A stretch of 64,000 bases of DNA from Gracilibacillus caseinilyticus. Its GTDB lineage: Bacteria; Bacillota; Bacilli; Bacillales; Amphibacillaceae. The notes below the pieces were generated by a model. That model saw only the letters and a program-made list of their open reading frames with translations, did not search any database and was not told the origin of the DNA. This document shows positions 26,011 to 34,286 of this stretch, in pieces (position 1 is the stretch's first letter; every line of letters begins with the position of its first letter). Where the stretch lies: contig NZ_CP095072.1 in NCBI RefSeq assembly GCF_022919115.1, forward strand, positions 868,001 through 932,000. Reading direction: 5' to 3'. A program made the position numbers and the translations under genes.

Positions 26011-26172
26011 TTACCAGCTCGATTTCTTTACTCCAGGCAGTTGACCTTTAGGGGCAAACTCTCTAAAAGCAATACGTGACATCTGGACTTTCGCAAATAT
26101 CCCATTGGTCTTCCTGTCACTGCACAGCGATTGAAGCTGTTGTTGTTTTACAACTTTAGACATTTTCGCCAT
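26011..26172 (-). pseudogene. rpsN: Decayed zinc-independent ribosomal protein S14 paralogue
   Basis: The open frame has 53 codons, begins [12 protein letters not shown] and ends [20 protein letters not shown], exactly like the two ends of the S14 paralogue. The middle is missing, and the short central stretch codes for [15 protein letters not shown] only in the next frame, so it is translated wrongly as [14 protein letters not shown]. Two offsetting frame changes keep the frame open. In B. subtilis the paralogue RpsN2 (YhzA) is Zur-controlled and replaces zinc-holding S14; here a Zur-like box lies upstream. The product is unlikely to function. Confidence 0.78.
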
Positions 26173-26221
26173 TCAAAGCATGCTCCTTTTCTTCTAAGCA
26201 TTCATACATTACAGCTCCTAC

Positions 26222-26242
26222 AAATAATAATGATTACGATTT
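26222..26242. promoter_or_regulatory. Zur-like box upstream of the S14/znuA unit
   Basis: On the minus strand the site reads AAATCGTAATCATTATTATT, with the left half TCGTAAT intact and the right half weaker. The Bacillus Zur consensus is TCGTAATnATTACGA. It precedes the S14 start by about 50 bases. Confidence 0.6.
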
Positions 26243-26303
26243 GTTAATTAAAAAAATATCTCTTATAGATTAACGTTAGACTATAAATTCCAATGTATCC
26301 ATT

Positions 26304-27023
26304 TTAATGTGCCATCATTTCATGAGCTATGTCATGTCCATCCATCTCTGAAGGATAGTATGTAGGCCAGTTACTTAGCTCATCTAATAAAGCCTCCCTG
26401 TCGTCACCCATATATAAATGGTAATGGCCAGCTTCTGTCGGATAAATACTGTGATCGCTGAATTGTATATATGAGGGAAGTCCATCCGCTTCATCTTTCA
26501 GTTTAAAAACATATCGAACACCTCTATTGCCTGCTTCATAATTTAGAATTTCATAGTCATCATACACATATTCTCCAGTAAGTTCTTCACTGTCCCTATA
26601 GAATGTTACATTATTTCCTTGGATTACAATACGATCAACATCCGTTTGATATCCTGTCTTATAATACTGCTTATATTCCTCAGCAGTCTTATCACCCTCA
26701 TGCTCTGCTTTATGGGCGAAAACCTCATCAAGTGTACCATCTTCTAAATAAGGATAGACCGATTGCCAATCTCCTTCCCAATCAGAAAGCGGGCGATCGT
26801 CGACTTGACTGTCTTCAAAATAACCATTATAAATTTCTTCCGTTTCTTCGCCATGTGCATGACTATGTTCATGGTTATCAGAAGAACTCTCTGTTTCTGA
26901 ATCTACAGCTGTTTCACTTGCCGCTGCCTCATCCTCCGTTCCACCAGAAGCTTGACACCCCGATATAAGCAGTATCGAACTTAGCACAAATAGCGCTAGT
27001 CCCTTCAAAAAGCTAACATTCAT
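26304..27023 (-). CDS. zinT: ZinT-family zinc-binding lipoprotein
   Basis: 239 residues. A lipoprotein signal ends LLISGC, followed by an acidic linker with a short histidine cluster (NHEHSHAHGEE). From about residue 60 the ZinT (YodA) domain is evident: LSDWEGDWQSVYPYLEDG, FAHKAEHEG, then the lipocalin-like half ending GHYHLYMGDD and HDIAHEMMAH. The domain binds zinc with three histidines and delivers it to ZnuA. Here it is a stand-alone lipoprotein, while in many Gram-positives ZinT is fused to AdcA. A good Zur box precedes it. Confidence 0.92.
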   Translation of the reverse strand: MNVSFLKGLALFVLSSILLISGCQASGGTEDEAAASETAVDSETESSSDNHEHSHAHGEETEEIYNGYFEDSQVDDRPLSDWEGDWQSVYPYLEDGTLDEVFAHKAEHEGDKTAEEYKQYYKTGYQTDVDRIVIQGNNVTFYRDSEELTGEYVYDDYEILNYEAGNRGVRYVFKLKDEADGLPSYIQFSDHSIYPTEAGHYHLYMGDDREALLDELSNWPTYYPSEMDGHDIAHEMMAH

Positions 27024-27041
27024 AATAAAACTCCTCCTTAT

Positions 27042-27062
27042 AAATCGTAATGGTTACGTTTT
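27042..27062. promoter_or_regulatory. Zur-like box upstream of zinT
   Basis: The site reads AAATCGTAATGGTTACGTTT, close to the palindromic Zur consensus, 19 bases before the zinT start on the minus strand. It would overlap the promoter. Confidence 0.72.
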
Positions 27063-27168
27063 GTAGTATATAGGCATTCCAAAAAAACGTCAAGGAAAAC
27101 CTTTCTATTCCATTACAATTTTTTATTACGAGAATTTTAATGATTGCTGAATAAAGAAATTAAGAAAA

Positions 27169-27188
27169 ACCGGGAAAGCCCACCCGGT
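27169..27188 (-). terminator. Hairpin between zinT and repeat copy B
   Basis: ACCGGG and CCCGGT pair around an eight-base loop; on the minus strand TTTTTCTTAATTTC follows. It would stop transcripts coming from the right. Confidence 0.6.
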
Positions 27189-27217
27189 CCTAACTAACAA
27201 AATAATATACAACTACC

Positions 27218-27741
27218 TATAATATGGATTATGTAAAGTAAAACTGTCTGACATTGTGGTAATTTTGATAGATTTCATCTGCTTTGCAAAGCTCCGGAAA
27301 TATGCTCCGCGTCCTGTGGGGCACGGCTTCAGCTAACTTTGGAAAGAAAATTCTTTTCTTTTCAAAGTGGATCTTCAGCTCGCACTGATCCCACGGGAGT
27401 CTCCGCATATTTCCTGCGCTTAAGGAATTGCTACAACGTATAAAACAGCTAAAAGCGGTGGTCCTAGGCATTATGTTATAAAATGATATTGTGATATTTA
27501 TGGATGTGCTCAATTTGCTAGCTCTTACAAAAGTTGTAGCGTATCTTTCACAACGTAGGCCAACCACGTAGACTCCCGCGGGACGTGCAGGTGCTGAAGA
27601 TCCACTTTGTGAAGCGATCTTCTTCACAAAGTTAGCTTCAGCCGTGCCCCGCAGGACGCGAAGTGGTTGGCCGGAGCGGTATCATACCACTAAAAACATG
27701 TCAAAATGACTTCTAGGCTGGTTGACATAATCCATATTATA
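27218..27741. repeat. Palindromic MITE-like element, fullest copy B
   Basis: Ends are TATAATATGGATTATGT (27218-27234) and its exact complement (27725-27741). Two large stem-loops lie inside. The first, about 27291-27418, pairs CTCCGGAAATATGC with GCATATTTCCTGCG. The second, about 27558-27673, is the reverse complement of the hairpin in copy A (GGCCAACCAC with GTGGTTGGCC). CTACAACG at 27431 and a TTGTAGCG at 27534 bracket the spacer between them. No coding sequence; frames across it are by-products of the palindromes. Confidence 0.85.
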
Positions 27742-28157
27742 AGAACCCATCTTCATGTTCAGCATGATTACTTCTATGACTGTACTTATATACTTTCTTT
27801 ACTGATAAAAAAGCACAGCCTCTATGAAAGCACTGTTTAACCACTAAAATTAAATTTTATTGCTTAAAACTTTTCAATGCTTCTACTTAGAAGAATCATC
27901 AATGCGATCAATTTCAACACCGCTAAATCCTTCATCATTGAATTATTTATCATCCAGAAAAAGTCTAAATTTATAGGTCATTCGAAACGCTGCCATAAAA
28001 TCAACTTGGTGTGAAGCAACCACCAAAAATAACCTGATCCTTTTGATCTTAAAGAAAACACCTCTAGCCTCATAAAGTGTCTGAACTATTTTGGTTGTAT
28101 GTAATTCACATTTTTACAAATGCTAAAAAAAAGATCTGGATAAGCGAGGTATAATGC
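27742..28157. other. Gene-free stretch before the germination genes
   Basis: The first 70 bases (including TTCTATGACTGTACTTATAT) are shared with 38887-38910 and partly with 24200-24225, so they may belong to the repeat family. Farther right, minus-strand scraps such as EGFSGVEIDRIDDSSK are open but broken by stops and not recognised. Confidence 0.4.
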
Positions 28158-29747
28158 ATGTTGAATAGAGTTCGCCAAGCTTTTCGTCATCGAAGAGATA
28201 CAGCTTCTGATAGAAGTAACCAAACAAATAATGCATGCTCCATTAAAAACAACACAAATGATAATCGAGCAGAATTAAGCAAATTATTTTATAACAGTGT
28301 GGACATCAAATACAGAGAATTTGAAATTGGAAACCAGAACCCGATACAATGTTTCATTTGTTATACAGAAGGGTTAGTGAATAAAGACGATATCAATCTT
28401 TTCATTATGGAACCCTTATTGAGTTCAAATTCAACTAACAAAATAGATCAAATGTCTTCTAGCTCTGTTTTTTCGCTAATCAAAAATCAAACACTAACGT
28501 CAACAAGTGTGACAGAAGTTGTTAATCTGGACGATGCTATCAGCGGCATATTGTCAGGCAAAACAGCTTTATTCGTCAACGGAGAAAATACTGCACTATT
28601 AGTATCAACTGAAGGTTTTGCAGCAAGAAAAGTAGAAGAACCCGATACTGAATCAACGGTAAGGGGATCGCGAGAAGGATTTAATGAAGTTTTAAATGTT
28701 AATACTTCATTAATCAGAAGAAAAATTAGCAACCCTAATTTAACATTTGAAGAAATGACAATAGGGAAGCAAACGCAAACAAAGGTCAGAATTGGCTATA
28801 TTTCAGGAATTGCTAATCCAAAAGTAGTAGAAGAAGTAAAAAAAAGATTAAACGAAATTGATACAGACACTATATTAGAATCTGGTTATATCGAGCAATT
28901 TATTGAAGATAATCCGTACTCTATCTTCCCTACAATTGGAAATAGTGAAAAATCAGATAAAGTTGCCGGGAAAATATTAGAAGGCAGAGTTGCTATATTC
29001 TGTAATGGGACACCTTTCGTTTTAACTGTTCCTCATTTATTGATTGAAATATTCCAAGTTCCCGAAGACTATTATTCACGCCCTTTTCTTGTGTCTATCA
29101 TGCGTCTATTTAGACTTGCAGCATTTTTCTTAACGTTAATTACTCCTGCATTCTTTGTTGCAATTGCCACCTACCATCATGAAATGGTTCCAGCTTTTCT
29201 ACTTGTAACAATGGCCGCTGCTGAGGAAAAAGTTCCATTTCCCGTCTTCTTAGAAGCGATTATGATGATTGTTATATTTGAAATATTAAGGGAAGCTGGG
29301 GTCCGAATGCCACGGCCAATCGGTTCAGCTATCAGTATTGTCGGTGCATTGGTAATTGGAGAAGCTACCGTGCAGGCTGGACTTATAAGTGCACCAATGG
29401 TTATTGTTGTAGCACTTACAGCCATCACTGGGTTTGTAGTTTCTGCCATAAACGATGCGATTATTATTATTCGATTCTTTCTACTCATCCTAGCAGGAAC
29501 GCTAGGTTTTTATGGTTTATTAATGGGTCTCCTTGTCATCATTGGTCATCTATGTTCATTACGTTCATTTGGTTCTCCTTTTTTGGCACCATTTGGGCCT
29601 GTAATTCTAAGCGAGTGGAAAGATGCATTTATAAGGATGCCATTGAAGTCTTTAACATTTAGACCTCAAACCATAACCTGGAAGAGATCACGAAGACAAG
29701 GGTTTAAGAATCCACTCAGACCTCCTAAATATAACAAGAAGGACTGA
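28158..29747 (+). CDS. Spore germination receptor A subunit (GerA family)
   Basis: 529 residues, the normal size of GerAA/GerKA. The N-terminal cytoplasmic region (to about residue 300) contains AIFCNGTPFVLTVPHLLIE at its end; the C-terminal half has about five membrane helices (HHEMVPAFLLVTMAAAEEKV, GSAISIVGALVIGEATVQAG) and a basic tail. A subunits sit in the inner spore membrane and form, with B and C, the receptor that senses nutrients and triggers germination. The start ATG follows a weak AGCGAGG. The C subunit gene follows six bases after the stop; the B subunit is on the opposite strand downstream. Confidence 0.93.
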   Translation: MLNRVRQAFRHRRDTASDRSNQTNNACSIKNNTNDNRAELSKLFYNSVDIKYREFEIGNQNPIQCFICYTEGLVNKDDINLFIMEPLLSSNSTNKIDQMSSSSVFSLIKNQTLTSTSVTEVVNLDDAISGILSGKTALFVNGENTALLVSTEGFAARKVEEPDTESTVRGSREGFNEVLNVNTSLIRRKISNPNLTFEEMTIGKQTQTKVRIGYISGIANPKVVEEVKKRLNEIDTDTILESGYIEQFIEDNPYSIFPTIGNSEKSDKVAGKILEGRVAIFCNGTPFVLTVPHLLIEIFQVPEDYYSRPFLVSIMRLFRLAAFFLTLITPAFFVAIATYHHEMVPAFLLVTMAAAEEKVPFPVFLEAIMMIVIFEILREAGVRMPRPIGSAISIVGALVIGEATVQAGLISAPMVIVVALTAITGFVVSAINDAIIIIRFFLLILAGTLGFYGLLMGLLVIIGHLCSLRSFGSPFLAPFGPVILSEWKDAFIRMPLKSLTFRPQTITWKRSRRQGFKNPLRPPKYNKKD

Positions 29748-29752
29748 CAACA

Positions 29753-30925
29753 ATGAAAAAGATCATCATAATTCTATCACTATTCTTGTTAGTGGGGTGT
29801 TGGGATCGACAAGAATTAACAGATATTGGTATTGTTGGAGCCGTCGCTATTGATAAAGCGGATGATAATAAAGGATATACCCTTACCTTACAATTATTAA
29901 GACCAGCTGCACAGAGCACCCAAGCCCCTACACCAGATCAACCGTTTTTAATGGTATCTGTTTCTGGAGAGAATTTAGCACAATTAATGAGAAAGGTAAA
30001 TAATGTGATTGATCGGAATGGATTTTATGATCACAATAAACTAGTTATTATTAGTGATAAGGTAGCAGAAGAAGGACTGCTTCCTATCATCGAAACCTTC
30101 CATCGCCGAAAGGAAATTCGATCCCATGCTTGGCTTGCTATTGCAAAAGACGAAGAAGCACGATCCATATTAGAAAAGAGAGAACCGGGCATTTCACGCG
30201 TACCAGCCAATTTTCTTAATGGACTGTTTAATACTTCCAATTATTATGCGATAAGTAACACAATATTAAATTTTTTTAAAGTGACACTGCAGGCTGGTAA
30301 CAACCCTGTTATTGGAACCATTAATATTGAAAAAAACGAAAATATTGGTGAAATGACTACCCTTGAGGGAGGAGCAGTTTTTAAGAAAGATGCATTAATA
30401 GGGTTTATTAATGCAGAAGAAACAAGAGCCTTTAATTGGATCATCGCGGATGATGAGAGTAAAAGCAGGGGAGCCTTTACCCTTCCACTGCACAATGCAG
30501 AGAATGCTGAAGATGTTACGTTGCTAATGAATGATATTGATTCAAAAATCATTCCAGTTATAAAAAAAGGCCAACTAGAATCCTTCGATATCACTATTTA
30601 TCAAAAGGCTGAATTAGCAGGTGATCAATTAACAAACAACTTTAAAAGTAAAAAACAGTACCATGAGTATATATTGAAAGTGGAAAAGCAATCTGAAAAG
30701 TTTATAAAAAACAAAACCAACGCTTTAATTGAAAAAGCACAAAAAGATTTTAAAACAGACATTTTTGGGTTCGGTGAAACACTTTATAAAAATTATCCAA
30801 AAGTTTGGGATACCATGAAAGATAGCTGGCCAGATACCTTCTCAAATGTTCCTTACAAGGTCAACGTAACTGTTGATATAAAGAATTCCGGGTTACTTCA
30901 AGACTCAATGGAGGCCAAAGAGTAA
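29753..30925 (+). CDS. Spore germination receptor C subunit (Ger(x)C lipoprotein)
   Basis: 390 residues. The lipoprotein signal ends LLVGCWDRQEL, the classical start of GerAC proteins, followed by TDIGIVGAVAIDKAD. The three-domain soluble part carries on with INVIDRNGFYDHNKLVII-like sequence and the conserved stretch AHAWLAIAKDE in a form reading SHAWLAIAKDE. It is anchored outside the inner spore membrane and contacts A and B. The gene begins six bases after gerA, and AGAAGGA lies in the A gene's end. A terminator stem overlaps its stop codon. Confidence 0.93.
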   Translation: MKKIIIILSLFLLVGCWDRQELTDIGIVGAVAIDKADDNKGYTLTLQLLRPAAQSTQAPTPDQPFLMVSVSGENLAQLMRKVNNVIDRNGFYDHNKLVIISDKVAEEGLLPIIETFHRRKEIRSHAWLAIAKDEEARSILEKREPGISRVPANFLNGLFNTSNYYAISNTILNFFKVTLQAGNNPVIGTINIEKNENIGEMTTLEGGAVFKKDALIGFINAEETRAFNWIIADDESKSRGAFTLPLHNAENAEDVTLLMNDIDSKIIPVIKKGQLESFDITIYQKAELAGDQLTNNFKSKKQYHEYILKVEKQSEKFIKNKTNALIEKAQKDFKTDIFGFGETLYKNYPKVWDTMKDSWPDTFSNVPYKVNVTVDIKNSGLLQDSMEAKE

Positions 30926-30938
30926 TCGGCCTATTTTT
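30912..30938 (+). terminator. Terminator of the germination A-C operon
   Basis: AGGCC and GGCCT form the stem around the stop codon of the C gene and are followed by ATTTTTT. It also covers the 3' end of the opposing small gene. Confidence 0.7.
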
Positions 30939-31059
30939 TAATTAAGAAACGAATGAAGTAATAGAGGATCATAAACAGCAAAATAATGATATAAATACCG
31001 CCCCCAACAGCGATAATAGCCAAGAAAAGATCGACTTTGAAGACAGAATAATCGAACAT
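30931..31059 (-). CDS. 42-residue membrane peptide downstream of the B subunit
   Basis: From an ATG at 31057-31059 the frame encodes MFDYSVFKVDLFLAIIAVGG and then a very hydrophobic second part (GIYIIILLFMILYYFIRFLI) ending in KK. It begins seven bases after the gerB-type stop, in the same operon, with GGGG from the end of that gene upstream. Some germinant receptors have small D subunits with one or two helices; this could be one, shorter than usual. It is below common size cut-offs. Confidence 0.6.
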   Translation of the reverse strand: MFDYSVFKVDLFLAIIAVGGGIYIIILLFMILYYFIRFLIKK

Positions 31060-31065
31060 AGCATA

Positions 31066-32157
31066 TCAATCCCCTTTTCGTTGAGAAATTTTCTTTTTCA
31101 GTATAGAAATGACTAACAGTAGGAATGGAAGCAAAGCATAGATCAAAATAACATACCCTCCCCCTTCCATTCCTTTCCATCTTTGATCATCTATACTGTT
31201 GAAGTGCATAATTGTATAGATTGGAAATAACAATCCACTAATGATAATAACGAATTTTGGATTATGTTTATTAAACAACCAGGTTATTGCGAGTGAGAAT
31301 GCCAAGAAATGCATGGCTGTTTTGTAGAATCCTCCAATAAACATAATAAAGACACCGATACTGTCCAGATTCGTGATAATCATGGCTACTTTTATAGATA
31401 ATAAAGTTTCTAATAAGGGAATTTGAGTAACCTTTGCTAGCTCTGCACCTAATACACAAATGATTACCAACGTCGACGTTAATAGTAAAATCGTCGAAGT
31501 TGCAACAGCTAGAAAGGCTGTTTTACGAATATTTTCCTTTTTTTCAACCAAGTGCCACATCATTAGAAATACAACCATTTCCCCAAATGGAAAGGCAATA
31601 ACTATCGGCAATTCTTTTAATACTGGTAATACCCCTTCCCCTAATACCGGCTCTAAATTCGAAAATTCAAATTCTCCAGAAAACAAATTAAATACAAACA
31701 CCGTAATTAAAAATAATAATAAATATGGGAAAAAAATTTCAACCGTTCTTACGAATACTTCTACACCTAGGCATAAAATATAAATAATAACAAATATATA
31801 TAAATAAAATATCACCATTATTGGCGTTTTAGGCAGTGCTGTTAGTTTGATAAGTGCTCCAAATTCATAAAAATTATGATTGGCCTGATTGTAAAAATAA
31901 AGACCAAACAGAAGCAATAATGGCTTGGCCATCACTTTACCGAGTACATCATTTAATATCTCCGAAAAATTTTCAAAAGCATAATACTTTGGCAATTCCG
32001 TATAGGTCCATATCAAAATAAAGCTAATTGCATAGGCTGTCAGGATGACTATCCATGCATCTTGTTTTGCACCGATACCAATTGCAAATAATGTTGTACT
32101 ACCAACCTCAAACGCTACGATAAGTGCAAATAATTGGATATTTGAAATTTTGTTCAC
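31066..32157 (-). CDS. Spore germination receptor B subunit (GerAB/GerB permease family)
   Basis: 363 residues with ten membrane helices, the amino-acid permease-like fold that binds the germinant. Family features are the N-terminal ISNIQLFALIVAFEVGSTTL and the middle segment PVLKELPIVIAFPFGEMVVF. It faces the A and C genes instead of lying with them, so it has its own promoter in 32158-32398 and its own transcript, which ends by overlapping the terminator of the A-C transcript. The small peptide gene at 30931 is cotranscribed. Confidence 0.92.
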   Translation of the reverse strand: MNKISNIQLFALIVAFEVGSTTLFAIGIGAKQDAWIVILTAYAISFILIWTYTELPKYYAFENFSEILNDVLGKVMAKPLLLLFGLYFYNQANHNFYEFGALIKLTALPKTPIMVIFYLYIFVIIYILCLGVEVFVRTVEIFFPYLLLFLITVFVFNLFSGEFEFSNLEPVLGEGVLPVLKELPIVIAFPFGEMVVFLMMWHLVEKKENIRKTAFLAVATSTILLLTSTLVIICVLGAELAKVTQIPLLETLLSIKVAMIITNLDSIGVFIMFIGGFYKTAMHFLAFSLAITWLFNKHNPKFVIIISGLLFPIYTIMHFNSIDDQRWKGMEGGGYVILIYALLPFLLLVISILKKKISQRKGD

Positions 32158-32398
32158 GATTTAGCACTCCTTGGATGACAAATAATACTACTTCTTACAT
32201 TGTCACCATAATAAAGTAGCGTTATAAGTTTTTTTATATGGAAGGAGGGCAAGTTTTAATTTTCCACCATCAATTCAACATTCGATCCTTTATATTTTTT
32301 CTCTCATCCGAACACATAGTATGAAAGTAGCTTACTTGATTGGTTTGTCATGTATTTTGTATTCTATTCTATCTTTTCAAATGTTTAGGTGCTAATTC

Positions 32399-33076
32399 TC
32401 AACTCTCTTTTAACAAGAGTGTACCTAAACCAAAAAAGATAACGCCAATAATCATCAAGCTGTAAACGGGCAATGTGATCGTTGTCCCCATATCTGGCAT
32501 GAAGTAAAACAAAGCAAGGAAAGCGCTAAATGGAATAACACCAAATAAGACAGCTGTCCGGAGGAAATCCAATACTTTATTTACTTTTCTAAAACACATC
32601 CATTTTAAATATTGGATAACAAAATAAACAACCACAAAAGCTATTCCGATAGAAACGAGTGAAATAATGGCTAATGTTCCTAAATAATAGGTTTCACTTC
32701 CTTCTAATTTTCCAAATCCATAATACAAAATGGAGTGAAAGAAACCATTTATAAATGTACTAACGCCGAGAAAATAAAACAAACCCATCAAGATCAACAT
32801 CATTCTTTTTTTAGTCAGTGTTTTGGGTAATTCCTCAATAATTTGATCAGCATACTGTTTTGGATCTTTTCCAAACAACTCCGAAGTAGCTTTACCCTCT
32901 TGTTGCAGATGTAATAAATGGTCTAATAATTCCATTAGAATTTCTTCCGATTCTTGCTGTGACTTTCCATAGGATAAACGAATATACATGAGCATATCCT
33001 CATAAATTTTTTTATTGTTATCATCAAGAAGTTTACGTTTTTCGTTATTTTCAGCTATTAATAACTTAGTATTCAT
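32399..33076 (-). CDS. HAAS/DUF1129-type membrane protein paired with PadR
   Basis: 225 residues. The N-terminal 85 residues are soluble and helical (YGKSQQESEEILMELLDHLL), like the HAAS domain found in partners of PadR regulators, followed by four to five membrane helices (KRMMLILMGLFYFLGVSTFI onward). Its ATG overlaps the PadR stop by four bases. Families with this layout are thought to sense membrane state or drugs; function unproven. The gap 32158-32398 to its left shows no further gene. Confidence 0.78.
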   Translation of the reverse strand: MNTKLLIAENNEKRKLLDDNNKKIYEDMLMYIRLSYGKSQQESEEILMELLDHLLHLQQEGKATSELFGKDPKQYADQIIEELPKTLTKKRMMLILMGLFYFLGVSTFINGFFHSILYYGFGKLEGSETYYLGTLAIISLVSIGIAFVVVYFVIQYLKWMCFRKVNKVLDFLRTAVLFGVIPFSAFLALFYFMPDMGTTITLPVYSLMIIGVIFFGLGTLLLKES

Positions 33077-33405
33077 TCCATTTCCCCCTCTTCTGTTAAT
33101 AATTGATCAACCGGTACCTTAAGGCTGTTCCAATTCTTTTTAAAGCTTGCTAAAGATTCGTATCCTTTGGCAGTTAGGGCATAGTATTTGCGATTAGGTC
33201 CACTGGCTGATTTCCTCATTTCCCCTTGAATTAACGTATCTCTTTGCAACCTTAATAAAATGGGATAAATGGAACCTTCACTTACATCTATCCCTTGCCC
33301 TTGTAACTTCATTGCTAATTCATAACCATATACCGATTCTTTAGAGATAATTGCTAATATACATCCTTCTAATATTCCTTTTAATAATTGACTTCGTACA
33401 GACAT
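33073..33405 (-). CDS. PadR-family transcriptional regulator
   Basis: 110 residues, the small PadR-s2 type: winged helix (ISKESVYGYELAMKLQGQGI, then SEGSIYPILLRLQRDTLI) and C-terminal dimerisation helix. Upstream lies the palindrome ACAAGATA-5-TATCTTGT, a likely self-operator. It leads an operon with the HAAS membrane protein. Many PadR pairs of this kind respond to antimicrobials or phenolics. Confidence 0.92.
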   Translation of the reverse strand: MSVRSQLLKGILEGCILAIISKESVYGYELAMKLQGQGIDVSEGSIYPILLRLQRDTLIQGEMRKSASGPNRKYYALTAKGYESLASFKKNWNSLKVPVDQLLTEEGEME

Positions 33406-33448
33406 TCCTTCACCTACCTTGCATTACATGATACCTGTTAAATAAAAA

Positions 33449-33469
33449 ACAAGATATCAAGTATCTTGT
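33449..33469. promoter_or_regulatory. PadR operator-like palindrome
   Basis: ACAAGATA and TATCTTGT are exact complements around TCAAG, 44 bases before the padR start. This resembles the ATACT/ATGT-type palindromes bound by PadR proteins. The stretch 33406-33574 has nothing else. Confidence 0.6.
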
Positions 33470-33574
33470 TATACAATATAGTTATATTATAGTGATTATT
33501 CTTAATAATTTCAAGTTTTTTAAGATCTTCATTCTCCATTTACTAACACAAGTATTAATAAACGACTGAACCGT

Positions 33575-34165
33575 TTACTCGTTCCGCCATTTTAGGTCAC
33601 CCGATTGATGATGAATTTTCTTGTTTAGAATTTGCACCAAATTTATCTTCAGCTCTTCTGAAGTAATGATACAGCTTATTGAGCTAATTCCAGTTTTTAT
33701 TTTTAACTCAAAACCATTGTTATTCACCTCTTTTTCGAAGCCATAATATTTATGGTTGATATCGATTGGAATAAGCTGAAAGGATTTCATTTTTTCCCAA
33801 GGAATAAATCGACTGCCACTGATCACCCCTTCATCAACTACAGCAAATATATTGAAGAGCTGATGTGAATAAATGTACGCTGGAAAGAATACTAAATAAA
33901 TAGACTGAAATTCGTTTGATAATAGATCAACAATAAAAATAATACTCAAAAATAGCAGAATAAAAGCATACATGATGAGTGCTGTTTTTTGTGTAGAATA
34001 GCTGGGAAAATCCACTGTTTTCTGAGGGTATCTTCTTAAAGACTTCAGCTCTTCACTGGTTGTTGGCAGGATTATTTGTTTCTTCATCTTCCACAGAACT
34101 TGGATTAATTTGTAGTTATAATAAATAATGAAAGCCAGAAAAACAAGGTTTATCAGTATTTCCAA
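33575..34165 (-). CDS. Membrane protein of unknown function (DUF5673-like)
   Basis: About 196 residues. One N-terminal helix (ILINLVFLAFIIYYNYKLIQ), a central pair of helices (TALIMYAFILLFLSIIFIVD and IYLVFFPAYIYSHQLFNIFA), then a soluble PH-like end (GVISGSRFIPWEKMKSFQLI). The end part resembles DUF5673/bacterial-PH sequences. I choose TTG 34165, eight bases after AGGTGG; the GTG at 34177 overlaps that site. Monocistronic. Confidence 0.6.
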   Translation of the reverse strand: MEILINLVFLAFIIYYNYKLIQVLWKMKKQIILPTTSEELKSLRRYPQKTVDFPSYSTQKTALIMYAFILLFLSIIFIVDLLSNEFQSIYLVFFPAYIYSHQLFNIFAVVDEGVISGSRFIPWEKMKSFQLIPIDINHKYYGFEKEVNNNGFELKIKTGISSISCIITSEELKINLVQILNKKIHHQSGDLKWRNE

Positions 34166-34286
34166 TTCAGTCACCACCTTTACTTATCCATTCTCAACTT
34201 CCTATTTTTTCATCTCCTAATCAAAGTAAAAGGAGACGGTGTATAGATGTACTCTCTCCACAAACTGTTTATAAAATGCTTCAGCA

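Noticed and set aside
27229..27627. 132-codon minus-strand frame
   Set aside because: It lies wholly inside the palindromic repeat copy B; its arginine- and serine-rich reading is a by-product of the hairpins.
28487..29488. Minus-strand frames opposite the germination A gene
   Set aside because: Serine/threonine/isoleucine-rich shadows of a membrane protein gene; no start signals.
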